Shown: piece by piece, positions 1 to 8,360 of the stretch
Layout: each line of letters starts with the position of its first letter
Position numbering within the stretch: position 1 is the stretch's first letter
Assembly (NCBI GenBank): GCA_021732025.1
Contig: JAKFVU010000031.1
Coordinates: 1 to 64,000, forward strand
Length of the DNA stretch: 64,000 nucleotides
Direction of reading: 5' to 3'
From: Candidatus Obscuribacterales bacterium
GTDB taxonomy: Bacteria; Cyanobacteriota; Vampirovibrionia; Obscuribacterales; Obscuribacteraceae
The notes under the pieces: model-generated
The model's database searches: none
What the model was told of the DNA's origin: nothing
What the model saw: only the letters and a program-made list of their open reading frames with translations
Made by a program: the position numbers and the translations under genes

Positions 1-14
1 TCAATAGGCTTTCT

Positions 15-1655
15 TTGGTGAGTGGAGACGACAGTGCCTCTGCCAAGCTCAATGCAGTTATTCCAAAGGGTCTTGAGATAGCAGATCGTAGCGAGCTTCA
101 TAGTTTGCTCAGGCAAGAACAATGGGTTCCCCTCGGTGAAGCCTGCCTCGGCAATGAGACTCCGCAGGCTCTGCGGGCTCTTGCTGAGTATTGTGGTGCA
201 ACCAATGACAGTGCCGCAGTGTTGTTCCCTGTAGTTCTAGCTAATCAGATAATCGGTGTCTTGCTCATGGAGCGAGCCCTCTCTGCTGGCGGATTTTCTG
301 AAGAGCTGCTTGATCTTGGCCAAGTGATTGCGCGCATGCTCGCAGTGCACTTGGGACATTGCCTCGAATTTGATGAGAGTTTAGTGCCGCAGGCAGCTCT
401 GCCACCGGCAACCGAATCGACCTTACCAACTGTTTTGTTGAAGCGACAATCATTGGTGGTGGAGAGTGCCAATACTACTGCCCGCAGTTTGTTTGCCAGT
501 GGCGGCAAAAATCTTGTTGGCCAGCCGTTGCTAAAGGTGTTTCCTGGTTCTAAGAATTTTCTAGATGCCTTACAGCAGTCGCTCACTCGCGCTGACGGCT
601 CTAGCTGTTTTTCTGTGTCGGCCTCTGATTTGCGTCAAATTGGTTGTGCCGCAGCCCTGGTTTCATTGACTGGTGATGGAGATAGTCTTGTGCGTCTGCA
701 GTTTATTCCCCGGGATTTTCTTGCCAGCGGAGATGCTAAAGATAAATCTCCAGCAGGTAAGCCCAACGAGCGAGCTGACAATAGTGCCTCCGACGATTTA
801 GATGAAGCGACCAAGCGCATGGGCGTGGAACGTTGGCTGCGTCAGACAGTATGCAAATTACATTCGTCTCTTGACCGCGACCATCTTTTGCAGACTTTGG
901 CTGACAGCCTTGGCCGGATTTTTAGAGCCACCCGCTGTCTTGTTATTCGCACTGACGGACCTTCTCATCCTATGGTCACCCATGAGTATGTCGAACCAGA
1001 TTTATCTCCACTGGGGCTTGGGCGGACAGGACAGTTTCCGATGTTCGCTCTTTCGCTTTTTCAGCAGAAGACATTTGCCGTTAGTGAAGTAACGAAGCTG
1101 CCAGCCAGCGGACAGTTGAGTGAACACGATGTTGACCTGCTCTTAGAGAGTGGAATTCGTTCGATGGCAGGGGCACCATTGTCGCACCAAGGCACTCAGT
1201 ATGGTGTCGTTATCTTAGTGGTTGGTGATCATGGTCGCGCTTGGAGTGAAGCCGATCTTGAAACTATCGAGTTGACCGCTGCGCAAGCTTCGATTGCACT
1301 TTCGCATTGCCAAACTTATCACCAGGTGAAAGACCAACTTTTCCATATGAATTTGTTGGGTAACTTAACGCAGCAGTTGACCAATGCTCTAGAAGTGGCT
1401 GCTAAGGCGCCTTCACCTAAAATTATGACAAGAGCTGAAGAGCGAGCAAGTCTTGATGAATCGCCGCCTTTGTCATCACGCGAGATGGAAGTGCTCAAAC
1501 TAATTGCTTCGGGCTTTGCCAATAAAGAGATTGCCCAACGCCTGTTTCTTACCGAGTCAACTGTAGAACTTCATGCTTCGCGCATTCGCAAGAAACTCAA
1601 TTTGAAGAGTCGTACGGCCTTAGTTAAATACGCATGCGACAACGATCTTGTTTAG
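15..1655 (+). CDS. GAF-domain LuxR-type transcriptional regulator, possibly 5'-truncated
   Basis: A cytoplasmic sensor/regulator. Residues about 57-116 resemble the end of a GAF domain, about 136-220 look PAS-like, and about 280-435 form a clearer GAF domain (SLDRDHLLQTLADSLGRIF, then a segment ending in AQASIALSHC). Residues about 487-543 are a LuxR/GerE helix-turn-helix, with SSREMEVLKLIASG, ANKEIAQRL and TVELHASRIRKKL. There is no receiver domain, so the signal is probably a small ligand or redox cue sensed by the GAF part, with DNA binding by the C-terminus. The frame stays open to the left edge of the window and the TTG (15) and GTG (18) codons have no clear Shine-Dalgarno, so the true start may lie outside. 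The gene faces the TPR gene downstream tail to tail. The family call is firm; the regulon and ligand are unknown. Confidence 0.8.
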   Translation: MVSGDDSASAKLNAVIPKGLEIADRSELHSLLRQEQWVPLGEACLGNETPQALRALAEYCGATNDSAAVLFPVVLANQIIGVLLMERALSAGGFSEELLDLGQVIARMLAVHLGHCLEFDESLVPQAALPPATESTLPTVLLKRQSLVVESANTTARSLFASGGKNLVGQPLLKVFPGSKNFLDALQQSLTRADGSSCFSVSASDLRQIGCAAALVSLTGDGDSLVRLQFIPRDFLASGDAKDKSPAGKPNERADNSASDDLDEATKRMGVERWLRQTVCKLHSSLDRDHLLQTLADSLGRIFRATRCLVIRTDGPSHPMVTHEYVEPDLSPLGLGRTGQFPMFALSLFQQKTFAVSEVTKLPASGQLSEHDVDLLLESGIRSMAGAPLSHQGTQYGVVILVVGDHGRAWSEADLETIELTAAQASIALSHCQTYHQVKDQLFHMNLLGNLTQQLTNALEVAAKAPSPKIMTRAEERASLDESPPLSSREMEVLKLIASGFANKEIAQRLFLTESTVELHASRIRKKLNLKSRTALVKYACDNDLV

Positions 1656-1679
1656 GCTCTAATTTTATTAGGCTAGTTT

Positions 1680-2675
1680 TTAAAACGAATTATCTATTTG
1701 CTTAGCTGCAGCCAAATCTTTTTGCGCTAAAGCTTTTTTTCCTTGTTTCTCATAGGCCGTGGCTCGCAGCTTCAAAATAGAGCTTTTTAGCGGAGAAATT
1801 TTACTGGCTTTACTCAAGTCAGCCACTGCTTCTTCGTACTGCTTTAATTCGATGTGTGCTTCACCACTCATTTCTAAGCAGCGACCATAGGTGACATGAG
1901 AATCGGCATTGGCAATCGATGCCTTCAGTTTTTTGCAGTCGGCAATGACTGCCGGCCACTTTTTCATTACCCGGTGCAGCGAAGCTAGTTCTTGAATATT
2001 AGAGGCTCGGGCGGGCCCGATGGCTAGTGCTTTTTCTAGGTACTCTTCAGCCAGTGGCAGCTTGTTAAGTTTGCGCGCTACATCGCCGGCTTGAGCATAC
2101 AGGGCTGAATTGGGTGGATTTTTCTTGATACCAATTTGCGCCACATCTAGGGCTTCCACCCATTTGTCATAGTCGCTTAGTCCGCGAACAATACTGAGGC
2201 AATCTTCATTGTTCATGGTGCTACATTTTGACGCAGCAAAATAATCAAGGCATGATTGCTTTTCGTCGTCCATAAACCCATATACTTGAGCTCTCTGAGA
2301 GAGCAGCGTGGCGTTATTTGGATTGCTTTTAATTGCCTGGCTAAGAAGTGCAATAGCTTCTTTAAAATTGCCTTTCTTGGACAGCATACGGCTCTCTAAA
2401 ACAACTGAAGGAAGAGCCCCAGAGCTAGATTTCTTCAGTAAGGCAATATATTCTTTGCATTTATCAATTTGATTGCTGTTTAGAGCTTGCTGTCCCATGG
2501 CAAAATTCATAGTTGCTTCTGAATACTTCTCGGCATAAGCCGCTCCGTTGTTGGCTAGCAGAATGATCGCGCAGAGCGAGACCAGCTTTGCCAAAGTTTT
2601 TGAGCGGCTACTGCTACTTTTTCTGCTACTTCTACTTCTTCTGCTACTTCTTCTGCTACTCGATAAATGGGCCAT
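1680..2675 (-). CDS. Secreted or membrane-anchored TPR protein with Ser/Arg-rich N-terminus
   Basis: 331 residues. The first 26 are a Ser/Arg/Lys tract (SSSRRSSRRSRSSRKSSSS), followed by a hydrophobic stretch (LAKLVSLCAIILLANNGAAYA) that looks like a signal peptide with an AYA-E cleavage site. The rest, from about residue 50, is a chain of tetratricopeptide repeats (for example AIALLSQAIKSNPNNATLLSQRAQVY and AVADLSKASKISPLKSSILKLRATAYEKQGK), so it is probably a periplasmic or surface protein-protein scaffold. The ATG is preceded by TGAGG about 9 bases upstream. The long basic, serine-rich n-region is unusual for a signal peptide; a similar tail occurs in the RDD protein at 58.9 kb. No specific partner can be named. 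Confidence 0.75.
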   Translation of the reverse strand: MAHLSSSRRSSRRSRSSRKSSSSRSKTLAKLVSLCAIILLANNGAAYAEKYSEATMNFAMGQQALNSNQIDKCKEYIALLKKSSSGALPSVVLESRMLSKKGNFKEAIALLSQAIKSNPNNATLLSQRAQVYGFMDDEKQSCLDYFAASKCSTMNNEDCLSIVRGLSDYDKWVEALDVAQIGIKKNPPNSALYAQAGDVARKLNKLPLAEEYLEKALAIGPARASNIQELASLHRVMKKWPAVIADCKKLKASIANADSHVTYGRCLEMSGEAHIELKQYEEAVADLSKASKISPLKSSILKLRATAYEKQGKKALAQKDLAAAKQIDNSF

Positions 2676-2716
2676 TTGCTAAATCCTCAGGCTAAGCCGT
2701 TGCAAAAAAAATTGCT

Positions 2717-4099
2717 TTACAGTCGTGCTCTTGCTTTGATTTCGAGATATTTTTCTACTAGCTTGTCCGAAAGATCTTGGGGCGGACAATCTAGTACTAA
2801 GCAGCCGCGCCTGGTCAGCACAGAGAGAGCAATTTCTCTTTGATTGAGAAGATCGATAGCGATTGCCTTCTTGTAGATTGCCTCGATGGTATCACTCTTT
2901 TTCTTCGACTGAAGTTCCGCTTTCTTTAGCGCCTCAGCATTGCTATTGGCTAGCTCGACAACTTCACGATCTTTTAAAGTTACACAAAACGGCAAATGCC
3001 TCGGAGCCAAATTAGCCAGCCCACTAAGCAGTGCTTGTGAGCCGGTCGGGTCGGTCAAGTCGGTGAGCACCACCATTAGAGATCGACCTTTTTGAGCTGA
3101 GGCAAAGTAAGACAAAATGCCAGCATAATCGGGTTCGACCATGCGCGGTTCTACAGCAAATGTTGCTTCCAAGATGCGGTTCATATTGAGCTTGCCGCGC
3201 TTTGGGGGGAGGTAGAGCAAGGGCTTATCGGCAAAAATTCCAATGCCCACTTGATCGTTGTGGGTGAGCCCGGTTAAGGCTAGGCATAGTGCTGCATTTA
3301 GTGCGCGATCAAAGCGAGTGAGACCATCTAGGTCGCTCACCATCATGCGTCCGGCATCAACTAAAATTAAAAGTCTTTGTTCTTGTTCTGTTTCGTATGT
3401 TCTCACAACAGGTCTATCACGCCGTGCTGTGGCGTTCCAGTCGATGGCTTTGCTGTCGTCTCCCACTGCATATTCACGTAGCGAAGCAAACTCTGTTCCC
3501 TGCCCTCGTTTCTTCTGATGCAGTTCTCCTAGTTCTGAAGAATGGGAGAGTTTGACCGAAAGTTCGTGGAGGGCTTTGAGGTCGCTGAATACTTTTACTT
3601 CTTTATCTAAATCAAATTTGATTTCGCGCCAGGTCAGTCCAAAGGCACTTAGGTAGCGCACATTGAGCTTGCCAAATTTATACGAACCGCGCTTTCTTGG
3701 TTGTAGAGTATATGTTAGGCCAGTAGTCTGGTTCGGTTGAAGTTGGCATGTGAAAATCTGGTTCTGAACTTGAGTATTGCCTGGCAGATCAGTAGTTAAC
3801 CCTGTGGGCAAGTCATCTTTTATTTCGCACTTCAGTGATGTTTGGCCTTGATAGCCGATCTCAATTGTGACCTTGTTCTCGCGGCCAATAGAAAGGCGCT
3901 CATCTACTTTGCGAGAAGCTGTGATCGTCGTAGCGCCAGGAGTGACTTGGTATTCGATTATCACTGCAACAAGTAAGAGAAAATCGATTGCCAAGCCGAC
4001 TTTGGTCAGTATTGAGGCAAGATCGGGCAAAAATGCCGCCGCTGTGAACGGCACCATGGCTAGTATCAATATTAGGTATAGCCGCGCACTTGCGGTCAA
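2717..4099 (-). CDS. DUF58 / vWA-like membrane protein
   Basis: 460 residues. Two membrane spans lie in the first 50 residues (LYLILILAMVPFTAAAFL and LTKVGLAIDFLLLVAVII), then a beta-rich region to about 170. The DUF58 signature follows at about 195-250 (GTEFASLREYAVGD, IDWNATARRDRPVVRTYE, LLILVDAGRMM). The last element resembles a von Willebrand A metal-site strand, with the DxSxS pattern replaced by DAGRM. DUF58 proteins typically pair with MoxR AAA+ ATPases in complexes that mature or assemble envelope proteins. This is the last gene of a five-gene operon with MoxR immediately upstream. Assignment to the family is secure; the cellular substrate is not known. Confidence 0.88.
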   Translation of the reverse strand: MTASARLYLILILAMVPFTAAAFLPDLASILTKVGLAIDFLLLVAVIIEYQVTPGATTITASRKVDERLSIGRENKVTIEIGYQGQTSLKCEIKDDLPTGLTTDLPGNTQVQNQIFTCQLQPNQTTGLTYTLQPRKRGSYKFGKLNVRYLSAFGLTWREIKFDLDKEVKVFSDLKALHELSVKLSHSSELGELHQKKRGQGTEFASLREYAVGDDSKAIDWNATARRDRPVVRTYETEQEQRLLILVDAGRMMVSDLDGLTRFDRALNAALCLALTGLTHNDQVGIGIFADKPLLYLPPKRGKLNMNRILEATFAVEPRMVEPDYAGILSYFASAQKGRSLMVVLTDLTDPTGSQALLSGLANLAPRHLPFCVTLKDREVVELANSNAEALKKAELQSKKKSDTIEAIYKKAIAIDLLNQREIALSVLTRRGCLVLDCPPQDLSDKLVEKYLEIKARARL

Positions 4100-4144
4100 A
4101 ACAGTTTCCTCTTATTTCGCTTTACTGTCTTGTGTAGCCTTCAC

Positions 4145-5128
4145 TTATCGGGGCACGGGAACTTGGCGTAGAAGGTTCGTGATTACCTGGCTGACTGTGA
4201 CGCCATCTAGTTCTGATTCGGCCGTTAAGATTAAGCGGTGACGCAGTACTGGCTCTGCCACGAACTTGATATTGTCTGGTGTAACAAAGTCGCGTCCTTC
4301 GATGGCAGCATGAGCCTTGGCCGCTGCCAACCACGCTAAACCAGCTCGAGGGCTAGCCCCTAAAGATACATCTGAGATATTGCGCGATTTGTTTGTCAGG
4401 GCTACTAAATAATCAAGAATGCTTTCTTCGACTTTTACATTGACTAAAAAGCGACGACATTTGACGATGTCGGCCTCTGTGCAGACCGGTTCGAGTGGTG
4501 CAGAGAAGCGTGTGTAATGACCTGATTGCCAATTGCGTAGCATTTGTTTCTCGGCATCACCTTCAGGATACGAAATCAGTATCTTAAGCATGAAGCGATC
4601 TAGTTGAGCTTCTGGCAATGGATAGGTGCCTTCAAACTCAACTGGATTTTGAGTAGCTACTACCATAAACAGATCGGGCAACTTATGAGTTTGGCCGTCA
4701 AGAGTAACCTGACGCTCTTCCATACCTTCTAATAAGGCCGATTGAGTTTTTGGGGGAGTACGGTTTATTTCATCGGCCAAGAGCATGCCCGTGAAAATCG
4801 GACCTTTGCGCAAACTAAATGTACGTGAGGTCAAATCGTAGACATTTGTTCCGAGGATGTCAGATGGCAGCATGTCGGGAGTCAATTGAACTCTGCCGAA
4901 GTTAGCGCCAACGAGAGCCGCTGTGGTCTTGACGAGCATGGTCTTGGCCGTGCCCGGCACACCTTCGAGTAAGACATGGCCGTCGGCCAGCACTGCTGTT
5001 AAAAGTTGATCGATAACCCGATCTTGACCGACGATGTTCTCGCATAGAGCCGAGCGTAAGCGATCAAAAGTTTCTTTGACTTGGCGCAGCTCTTCGTTAT
5101 TCACGTTCTGCACTGCTGGTTGCTGCAT
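4145..5128 (-). CDS. MoxR-family AAA+ ATPase
   Basis: 327 residues, the usual MoxR length. Walker A is GVPGTAKTM at about 59-67 and Walker B is MLLADEINR at about 116-124. Sensor 1 follows in VVATQNPVEFEGTYPLPEAQ, then LDRFMLKI. The C-terminal lid carries GASPRAGLAWLAAAKAHA, a standard MoxR feature. MoxR ATPases act as chaperone-like motors with DUF58/vWA partners, and the operon neighbours (DUF58, DUF4350, DUF4129) are the expected ones. The start overlaps the DUF4350 gene by 32 bases, suggesting translational coupling. The reaction class (ATP-driven remodelling) is certain; the target protein is not. Confidence 0.93.
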   Translation of the reverse strand: MQQPAVQNVNNEELRQVKETFDRLRSALCENIVGQDRVIDQLLTAVLADGHVLLEGVPGTAKTMLVKTTAALVGANFGRVQLTPDMLPSDILGTNVYDLTSRTFSLRKGPIFTGMLLADEINRTPPKTQSALLEGMEERQVTLDGQTHKLPDLFMVVATQNPVEFEGTYPLPEAQLDRFMLKILISYPEGDAEKQMLRNWQSGHYTRFSAPLEPVCTEADIVKCRRFLVNVKVEESILDYLVALTNKSRNISDVSLGASPRAGLAWLAAAKAHAAIEGRDFVTPDNIKFVAEPVLRHRLILTAESELDGVTVSQVITNLLRQVPVPR

Positions 5129-6416
5129 CTTGTTCCCTGCCTATCTGCTTACTTGTCATCTGTTTGTCGGTGCGTTGAGATATCTTATCGCAAGACTCGA
5201 CTAGCTCTATCAACTGGTTATCGCTCAATTCTTTATTGATTATGGCTTTTTCGCATTGCTCGGCAATAATCGCCATCGAGGATGATTGTTCACTGTTCTG
5301 CGCTCTCAATTCTTCAAGCAGGCGTTCTCTACCCTCATGTGGTGATATTTGCAAAAACTTGCACAGCTTCAAGCGAGCATTCTGCCAAATAATTTCGATC
5401 ACTGCTTGCTTCGCTTTTGCTCTCAAGTAGGTGTTGGAAAGTCCGTTAATGTGCTCTAGATTGGATATTTGGCGAGTAGATTTGATTTTGGTTACTGCGC
5501 CAAAGCGCTGATTAGTGCTTAGGACTGCCACTAAGATTAAGAGCCCTATTTGAGCGATTACGCTGCCCGCTGGACCGCGTAGAAAATAATAGAATACGTT
5601 GATGCCTTGGCTAAGGCCATGGCAGCGTTCGTCAAAGTAGATGTCACCTTCTGTAGTGGCAATCCAGTTATAGAGAAATTGAAAATTTGACCAATAGTCG
5701 CTTTTGCTAATTTGCCGATTACTGACCAGGCTTGGGCAACTGGCAATTAATATTCTTCCTTTGCCATAGTCTTTTTCAGCAATGACACAAGCTCCATCTA
5801 CGGTGGCAAGTTTGCGCCCACCTTTGATGCTGTGGTCAGCCGAGACCGTTAGTTGGCGCAAGTGATCGTAGAGGGCCATAGAAAATTGCGGATCTGATTT
5901 TTTCTCAGTCGCGGGAGGCTCTAGTTGCCTGACTGTCATAGCCGCTTTTTCTAACAGGCGCCTCGAAGTGCGCAGTACGAAGCTGTCGAGGTAAACGAGA
6001 TAGTTGCCGTCTTCGACCCACGAGAGAATTTCTTCAACTTCGTACTTTGCCAGTGATTGGTCAGGGCTTACGATTATCAAGACACCGTGTTTTCTTGCCT
6101 TAGGCTGTAAGGCCGAGAGTTTGTCTGAATTGTTGACCACTCGGCTGTCTGATTTTTTTGAACCGCCCAGTATGCGATAGGGCAATTCCCATTTTGTCAC
6201 TGTTCGTGTGGGGCTAAATAACTTATCCATCAATTCAAAGCAGGCACTCATGCCACTAGCTTTAAGATTGGTAGTAGAAGCCCAGCTGCGAGCTTCGGGC
6301 ATTACCTTATTGAGTTGTTTGTCGCTGGACAAACTAGCATAGACAAGCAGTGTGGTGGCCATGACTAAGGCCAATAGTTGCAAGATCAAATAACGTTTTG
6401 CTTTAGAGCCGCTCAA
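5097..6416 (-). CDS. DUF4350-type membrane protein of the MoxR operon
   Basis: 439 residues. One membrane span lies near the N-terminus (YLILQLLALVMATTLLVYA) and one at about 280-300 (AGSVIAQIGLLILVAVLS). Between them is an alpha/beta domain with HGVLIIVSPDQSLAKYEVEEILSWVEDGNYLVYLD, resembling the GATase-like fold of DUF4350. After the second span is a charged, helical cytoplasmic tail of about 130 residues. Such proteins accompany MoxR, DUF58 and DUF4129 in many genomes and are thought to be envelope subunits of that system. The start overlaps the upstream DUF4129 gene by 4 bases (ATGA-type coupling). Function unknown; the family call comes from context plus topology. Confidence 0.75.
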   Translation of the reverse strand: MSGSKAKRYLILQLLALVMATTLLVYASLSSDKQLNKVMPEARSWASTTNLKASGMSACFELMDKLFSPTRTVTKWELPYRILGGSKKSDSRVVNNSDKLSALQPKARKHGVLIIVSPDQSLAKYEVEEILSWVEDGNYLVYLDSFVLRTSRRLLEKAAMTVRQLEPPATEKKSDPQFSMALYDHLRQLTVSADHSIKGGRKLATVDGACVIAEKDYGKGRILIASCPSLVSNRQISKSDYWSNFQFLYNWIATTEGDIYFDERCHGLSQGINVFYYFLRGPAGSVIAQIGLLILVAVLSTNQRFGAVTKIKSTRQISNLEHINGLSNTYLRAKAKQAVIEIIWQNARLKLCKFLQISPHEGRERLLEELRAQNSEQSSSMAIIAEQCEKAIINKELSDNQLIELVESCDKISQRTDKQMTSKQIGREQDAATSSAERE

Positions 6417-7081
6417 TGCTTTAAGCCCTCTTGCGAGGCTGCGCTTTTGCGTTGAGCAGCAGCTTTCTCTATTTCGTTGAGTAAGCTTAAGCAGGCGTTG
6501 TAATCGCTCTCTTCAGCAGCTTTGTTACCAAACCAGATTAGCTCAACGGTATCAACCAATGGTCTGAAATGTTGGGCGATGGTTGGTTTATTCTTCAGTG
6601 AATAAAAGTATTCGTAGTTAGTTTTTGTCGGAGCAAAAACAGCAATGTCGTCTTCGTCTAGTAGATGAAGGCAGCTCATGTAAATGGCTCGACATGCCTC
6701 TTTTGTTGATTTGTCTTGGAAGAGTTTGGCGGCAAAAGTTCGCCAGCCTTTGCTGTCGAGTGTGCTTTCGCTGACTATGAGTTCTCCGAGTGCGAGCTTG
6801 CGCTGCCTCTCTAAATGTTGCAGTCGTCGTAAAATTACAACTGATACAACGGCAGCTGCAATCACCGCAACGACTACAACCGCCGTTTGCAATAAATTGC
6901 CAACCAGCTTGGTGTCGCTGCTGCCTGTACTTGGTAGTTCAATCAAGTTAAGAAAGTCGTGAATTGCTCTAACAATACTGGTGATTATTTCTTGCAATTT
7001 CACCATAAGACTGGGCGGCTGCTGGTAGTCATAGTCTTTCGCTACAGCTGCTATATCTTTGGCGATGTTTCTTGAATCCAT
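6413..7081 (-). CDS. DUF4129-like single-span membrane protein
   Basis: 222 residues. A soluble N-terminal stretch of about 60 residues precedes one membrane span at about 63-85 (LLQTAVVVVAVIAAAVVSVVIL). A helical C-terminal cytoplasmic domain follows, containing ACRAIYMSCLHLLDEDDIAVFAPTKTNYEYFYSL and a segment ending ELIWFGNKAAEESDY. The domain order, and the family-typical pattern in which a leading hydrophobic helix precedes a T/P-N-x-E-Y/F motif, fit DUF4129. DUF4129 proteins sit next to MoxR-DUF58-DUF4350 sets. The gene starts 3 bases after the stop of the multi-span protein upstream and overlaps the next gene by 4 bases, so it is clearly co-transcribed. No enzymatic motif is visible. 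Confidence 0.72.
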   Translation of the reverse strand: MDSRNIAKDIAAVAKDYDYQQPPSLMVKLQEIITSIVRAIHDFLNLIELPSTGSSDTKLVGNLLQTAVVVVAVIAAAVVSVVILRRLQHLERQRKLALGELIVSESTLDSKGWRTFAAKLFQDKSTKEACRAIYMSCLHLLDEDDIAVFAPTKTNYEYFYSLKNKPTIAQHFRPLVDTVELIWFGNKAAEESDYNACLSLLNEIEKAAAQRKSAASQEGLKH

Positions 7082-7084
7082 CTT

Positions 7085-8044
7085 TTATTGAAGCTCTAAT
7101 TCAGGACTGTTGGCTGCCTGCATTGATTCAACTCGTTCGACCAGATCTAGCCCTTCTTGACGCATGCGCAAATCGCAGTAAAACAGGCCAAAGCAGGTGA
7201 AGCTAATAGGGGTGACAATCATGCTAATTAACTGTTCCCATACTTGCGAAATAATTTGCAGATAGACGGGCAAATCTGAACTCGAATGGTGACTGCCTGT
7301 GATGATTCCTTGGCTGATACTGTATCCGACGATAATGACTACCAGTGGCAATGATAGAGGATAGGCTAGCAGCGCGACAGACGTGGTGGTCAACAGATAG
7401 AACAAAATCGAGCGAAAGAACGACCGTGAGGACAGCGCAATTGAATGGGAAATCAGTGCGCCTAAGTCATCTTCTTCAATGGCCATGCTCGATAAACACA
7501 TATGCCCGACCACGCTCATGAAAAGCAGCAAGAAGAAGCCGAAAACTGTGGCAATCACCATGCCCACGGCACCGGCGACCAGATAGATGCCCTTGGCCGC
7601 GAACAAGGCGACACAAAGGCCAATCGCTACGGCCAACATCAAAATCACTAAAATTGTCGCAGCGAATGCAGCCAGAGTAAGACCTACAAGGGCCCATAAA
7701 CGCTGTCTAGCAAATTTATTTGCCTCGACGTAGTTAGTGGCGAAGCCTGTAAAGATGCGCACCAATGCTATTAGGCGCAGATAGAGTATAAAGCCGCCCA
7801 CGAGAAGAAGTATCAGACCACCGAGGGCAAGTGAGCCCCAGATGGGCAACGAGTCGAAGCCTGATGCTCCTTTTGACAAGTGGGTGAGGCCTAAAATGAA
7901 GCCAATTCTTCCCACGCAGAGCAAAATCGTTGGTAATAGCAATACTTGAGCAATCAGCTTGATATTGAGACGGAAAATTCTAAACGACCGTCCGACTATA
8001 TCTCCGAGCGACAAAGGTCTGTTTGTGATGGCAAGACTGGGCAA
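7085..8044 (-). CDS. Polytopic membrane protein heading the MoxR operon
   Basis: 319 residues with about six hydrophobic segments, among them VLLLPTILLCVGRIGFILGL, LALGGLILLLVGGFILYLRL, ATILVILMLAVAIGLCVALF and a span around LLTTTSVALLAYPLSLPLVV. The N-terminal RPLSLGDIVGRSFRIFR motif is typical of a group of poorly characterised multi-span proteins that resemble the membrane domain of some glycerophosphodiesterases; no phosphodiesterase domain is present. It is the first gene of the DUF4129/DUF4350/MoxR/DUF58 operon, with 3 bases to the next gene, so it may supply a membrane platform for that machinery. This role is inferred from context only. Confidence 0.7.
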   Translation of the reverse strand: MPSLAITNRPLSLGDIVGRSFRIFRLNIKLIAQVLLLPTILLCVGRIGFILGLTHLSKGASGFDSLPIWGSLALGGLILLLVGGFILYLRLIALVRIFTGFATNYVEANKFARQRLWALVGLTLAAFAATILVILMLAVAIGLCVALFAAKGIYLVAGAVGMVIATVFGFFLLLFMSVVGHMCLSSMAIEEDDLGALISHSIALSSRSFFRSILFYLLTTTSVALLAYPLSLPLVVIIVGYSISQGIITGSHHSSSDLPVYLQIISQVWEQLISMIVTPISFTCFGLFYCDLRMRQEGLDLVERVESMQAANSPELELQ

Positions 8045-8360
8045 TTGAGAACCTCAGAAATTCGACTTGTGGCTTATATTTTACAAGTATTTTGGGGAAG
8101 TTTTCGCTACCCAACCATGCCGCTGTGTTCGATTTCTCCCGTGTATGGGCCCTTGATATCGCTGTTTTTTATTCTCAGTCAAGCTTTGCACTTAATTTAT
8201 CGGTCGATATTTTAAGCCAGTTCTTTTGCGGTCAAATCGGCTGTGGTCCTAGGTTGGTTATGGTGCAGTATGGGCATAGCACTGTTGGGCTAGTGGAAGC
8301 GCTGTATTCTTCATGTTATCGTTGAATTTATAAGCTTTTATTTGATGTCGTTGGAGCAGT
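8045..8360. other. Divergent intergenic region
   Basis: A 316-base region between the divergent MoxR operon and the HD-domain gene, so it should hold two promoters. I see no RNA gene and no convincing -35/-10 pair. It is A/T-rich near the right end (ttcatgttatcgttgaattt), which could hold the promoter of the rightward gene. Short open frames here lack ribosome-binding sites. Confidence 0.4.
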
